Positions 38,410 through 40,600 of a stretch of DNA of 40,600 nucleotides are shown piece by piece. Source of the stretch: Mesorhizobium sp. B4-1-3. Its GTDB lineage: Bacteria; Pseudomonadota; Alphaproteobacteria; Rhizobiales; Rhizobiaceae. The notes beneath the pieces were generated by a model, which had not been told where the DNA came from, ran no database searches, and worked only from the letters and a program-made list of their open reading frames with translations. The position numbers and the translations under genes are program-made. The stretch spans positions 1 through 40,600 of the forward strand of contig NZ_VFTG01000036.1 in the NCBI RefSeq assembly GCF_006439355.1. Reading direction: 5' to 3'. How positions within the stretch are numbered: the first letter of the stretch is position 1; every line of letters starts with the position of its first letter.

Positions 38410-40518
38410 ATGACTGCTGATGCAGCACGCACCGATATGCATGGCTCGCGTCCCGGCGGCGCCGCCATGGCCGCTGTCCATGTCGTGCGCCGCCTGCGCG
38501 AGGCAGGCGACTGGCAGCGCGAGATGGACGACATATTGGGGACGGTGTGCCGCAAGATGGATTGTCAGCGCGGCATCCTCTTCCGCCTGCGTGAATTGCC
38601 GGGCCAAGGCTTTGCCCAGTCCGTCGCCGCCTATTGGATTGACCCCGACTTCGGCGGCGAGCTGGCCTCGCCCACCGTGATCGTGCAGTCGATCATCAAC
38701 TCGGATTCCTTGCTGGAGCGGCTGCAGGAAGATGAGCGGCAAGGCAAGATCTTCTCCGGCCACACGCGCGACCTCGAGGGCTTCCTGCGGGCCGACTTCG
38801 AGAAGCAGAGCATCAAGTCGTTCCTGTCCGTCTCTGTTTTCGCGCATGGCCACCTTTGGGGCACGCTGGCCGTCAACGACTGCGTCGCCGAGCGCGAATG
38901 GACGGATGAGGAAGAGGCGGCGCTGCACATTATCGCCTTGGCCATCGGCGACGCCATCGAGCGCTCGCCATCCGAGGCGCACGCCAGCGAGGTGATCCGC
39001 CGCACCATGCTGCAGGCCTCGCTGGACGCCATCATCGTCATCGACGAGACGGGTTCGATCATCGAGTTCAATCCCGCCGCCGAGAAGATGTTCGGCTTCG
39101 AGCGCAGCGCCATCCTCGGCAAGGACCTGCTCGATACCATCGTTCCGGTGTACTACCGCAAGGGCTATGCCTCGGGCGCCGAATACATGGCCGGTCGCGG
39201 CGCGCCGATGGTCGGCCAGCGGCTGGAGACGGTCACCCAGAACGCCGCGGGCGAGATTTTCCCGATCGAGCTGACCGCGACCGAGATGCGCGTCGCCGAC
39301 CGCAGCCTGATCTTCGGCTCGATCCGCGACCTGCGAGAAAAGCTGCAGGCCGAGGAGGAGATCAACCGACAGCGCGAGAAGCTGCACCAGAACGAGAAGA
39401 TGGCGGCGATGGGCTCGCTGCTTGCCGGCGTCTCGCATGAGCTCAACAACCCGCTGGCGGTGGTGGTGGCGCAGTCGACGTTGCTGCATGAGTTCGCCGG
39501 AGACCCGCAGACCAAGGTGCGCGCCGAGAAGGTGCGCGCCGCCGCCGAGCGATGCGGCCGCATCGTCAAGAGCTTCCTGTCGATGGTGCGGCTGCACCCG
39601 ACCGAACAGGCCGAGACGGATCTCAACCAGGTGATGCGCTCGGCGCTCGAAGTCACCGCCTATGGCGCACGCTCCAGCGGCATCATCATCGACACCGACT
39701 TTGCCGACGGGCCGCTGCTTGCGATGGCCGACGCCGACCATATCACGCAGGTGGTGGCCAACTTCCTCATCAACAGCCAGCATGCGCTGGCCGGCGTCGC
39801 CGGCGAGCGGCGCATCAAGGTGCGGACCTTCCGCAACGAGCACGGCAACCCTGGCTTCTCCGTCGAGGACAACGGCCCGGGCATTCCGGAAGCAATCCGC
39901 GCGCGCATCTTCGAGTCCTATTTCACCACCAAGCCGGTCGGTGTCGGCACCGGCATCGGCCTGTCGATCTCGAAATCGATCGTCGAGCGCCATCACGGCA
40001 GCATCCGGTTCGAGGAAGTGCAACCGAATGGCGCGCGCTTCGTCGTGCAATTGCCGGCGATCGCGGTCGGCGGCGCCAAGCCCGGCGAAGGCCCCACGCG
40101 TTCGAGCGGGCTGCGCCGTGCGCTGGTGATCGACGACGAGCCGGACGTCGCCGCCTCCTTGTCCGACATACTCGAGCTGATGGGCGTGAAGTCGCGCGTC
40201 GTGGCAAGCTGGACATCGGCGGCCGACGTGTTGAACGGTCACATGCCGCCGGACATCGTCTTTTCCGATCTGCGCATGCCGGGCATCAGCGGCATTGCGA
40301 TCTACCGCGAGTTGCTCGCGCAACAGCCGCCGCTCGCCAAGCGCTTCGTGCTGGTGACCGGCGACATGATCGGCGCCAAAGCCGAGATCGAAGCACTGCC
40401 GCCGCAGCAGCGCCCGCATATACTGGAAAAACCTTTCTCGACGCTCGACGTCCGCAGCATCCTCTCGGCCATCGCCGACGAAGCCGCCGCCACAGCCGAC
40501 AACGGCGCTCACATCTGA
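38410..40518 (+). CDS. Hybrid sensor histidine kinase: GAF, PAS, kinase, receiver
   Basis: Protein of 702 residues without clear membrane helices, so probably cytoplasmic. Domains in order: GAF (about 30-185, RGILFRLRELPGQGFAQSVA), PAS (about 200-310, ASLDAIIVIDETGSIIEFNP), HisKA with His343 in GVSHELNNPLAV, and HATPase with the N-box near 455, DNGPGIP near 487 and GTGIGLSISKS near 515. A C-terminal receiver carries Asp620 in VFSDLRMPGISG and Lys in EKPFS. The kinase and receiver look active. The ATG 38410 has AGGA at 6-bp spacing; a GTG at 38362 would start inside the dispersed repeat. Likely partners are the two response regulators upstream. Confidence 0.92.
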   Translation: MTADAARTDMHGSRPGGAAMAAVHVVRRLREAGDWQREMDDILGTVCRKMDCQRGILFRLRELPGQGFAQSVAAYWIDPDFGGELASPTVIVQSIINSDSLLERLQEDERQGKIFSGHTRDLEGFLRADFEKQSIKSFLSVSVFAHGHLWGTLAVNDCVAEREWTDEEEAALHIIALAIGDAIERSPSEAHASEVIRRTMLQASLDAIIVIDETGSIIEFNPAAEKMFGFERSAILGKDLLDTIVPVYYRKGYASGAEYMAGRGAPMVGQRLETVTQNAAGEIFPIELTATEMRVADRSLIFGSIRDLREKLQAEEEINRQREKLHQNEKMAAMGSLLAGVSHELNNPLAVVVAQSTLLHEFAGDPQTKVRAEKVRAAAERCGRIVKSFLSMVRLHPTEQAETDLNQVMRSALEVTAYGARSSGIIIDTDFADGPLLAMADADHITQVVANFLINSQHALAGVAGERRIKVRTFRNEHGNPGFSVEDNGPGIPEAIRARIFESYFTTKPVGVGTGIGLSISKSIVERHHGSIRFEEVQPNGARFVVQLPAIAVGGAKPGEGPTRSSGLRRALVIDDEPDVAASLSDILELMGVKSRVVASWTSAADVLNGHMPPDIVFSDLRMPGISGIAIYRELLAQQPPLAKRFVLVTGDMIGAKAEIEALPPQQRPHILEKPFSTLDVRSILSAIADEAAATADNGAHI

Positions 40519-40540
40519 TCAGACTAGGCTGAATCGACAT

Positions 40541-40600
40541 TCAACGCATCCAGAGCAAAGCTGCGGCGAGTTGTAGGAAGCCGAGGAAGTGGACGGCTCG
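40541..40600 (-). CDS. Probable IS transposase, C-terminal end (partial)
   Basis: The minus strand from the right edge encodes RAVHFLGFLQLAAALLWMR and a TGA at 40541-40543. A hydrophobic C-terminus of this kind, ending in LW-R after a hydrophobic helix, resembles IS5-family DDE transposases. The 22 bp between this stop and the kinase stop (40518) would contain the insertion-sequence end. The other end is outside the window. Only 19 residues are visible, so family assignment is tentative. Confidence 0.5.
   Translation of the reverse strand, partial: RAVHFLGFLQLAAALLWMR

Noticed and set aside
38335..40512. 725-codon minus-strand open frame antisense to the histidine kinase
   Set aside because: No recognisable domain; the kinase motifs on the plus strand are unambiguous.

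Overview
The window looks like chromosome from a high-GC alphaproteobacterium of the order Hyphomicrobiales (Rhizobiales), most likely Mesorhizobium or a close relative. The clues are the xerD-accA order at the left edge, a dispersed inverted repeat of a kind I recall as abundant in Mesorhizobium (one full and two partial copies), strongly GC-biased third codon positions, and the gene content: COG0523 GTPase, CUT1 sugar transporter with a ROK regulator, chrBA, ketone-body genes and a PiT transporter. No phage, CRISPR array or replication origin was found. The only mobile DNA is the tail of a probable IS transposase at the right edge.

Layout. 1-6.6 kb is housekeeping: the end of xerD, accA (fatty acid synthesis), a YafK-type L,D-transpeptidase lipoprotein, a TusA-like protein, a D,D-carboxypeptidase plus COG0523 metallochaperone pair, and an M20 amidohydrolase. 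6.6-10 kb is a tRNA-Arg(CCT) locus followed by a patchy stretch: a 2-hydroxyacid dehydrogenase and an MsuE-like FMN reductase lie among three gene remnants, which resembles an old integration/deletion scar. 9.9-12.9 kb holds an adenylate cyclase-FHA protein and a tight ECF-sigma operon. That operon starts with two small unrecognised ORFs behind a candidate ECF promoter and continues into sigma and anti-sigma. 12.9-15.2 kb is chrB-chrA (chromate resistance), with a rhodanese domain fused to ChrB.

15.2-24.3 kb is one long catabolic operon on the minus strand: binding protein, two permeases, ATPase, SDR, TIM-barrel isomerase, SDR, SDR. It is divergent from a ROK repressor, with a palindromic operator candidate over the operon's -10 and a strong hairpin after the binding-protein gene. 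The genes fit import and stepwise oxidation/isomerisation of an unidentified sugar or polyol. 24.3-27.3 kb holds bdhA, divergent from adc and a patatin-like hydrolase (3-hydroxybutyrate/acetoacetate metabolism). 27.4-30.6 kb carries an unknown membrane protein, a PiT phosphate transporter with a triple 18-bp repeat upstream, and a TetR regulator. The TetR gene diverges from an RND efflux pair (30.8-35.2 kb) that ends at a strong terminator.

35.3-40.6 kb contains a small YkuD L,D-transpeptidase, two small putative membrane proteins and a signalling locus. The locus has a response regulator whose receiver has lost its phosphorylation residues, a divergent canonical OmpR-type regulator, and a GAF-PAS hybrid histidine kinase. 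All functions are read from sequence motifs; no database search was run.
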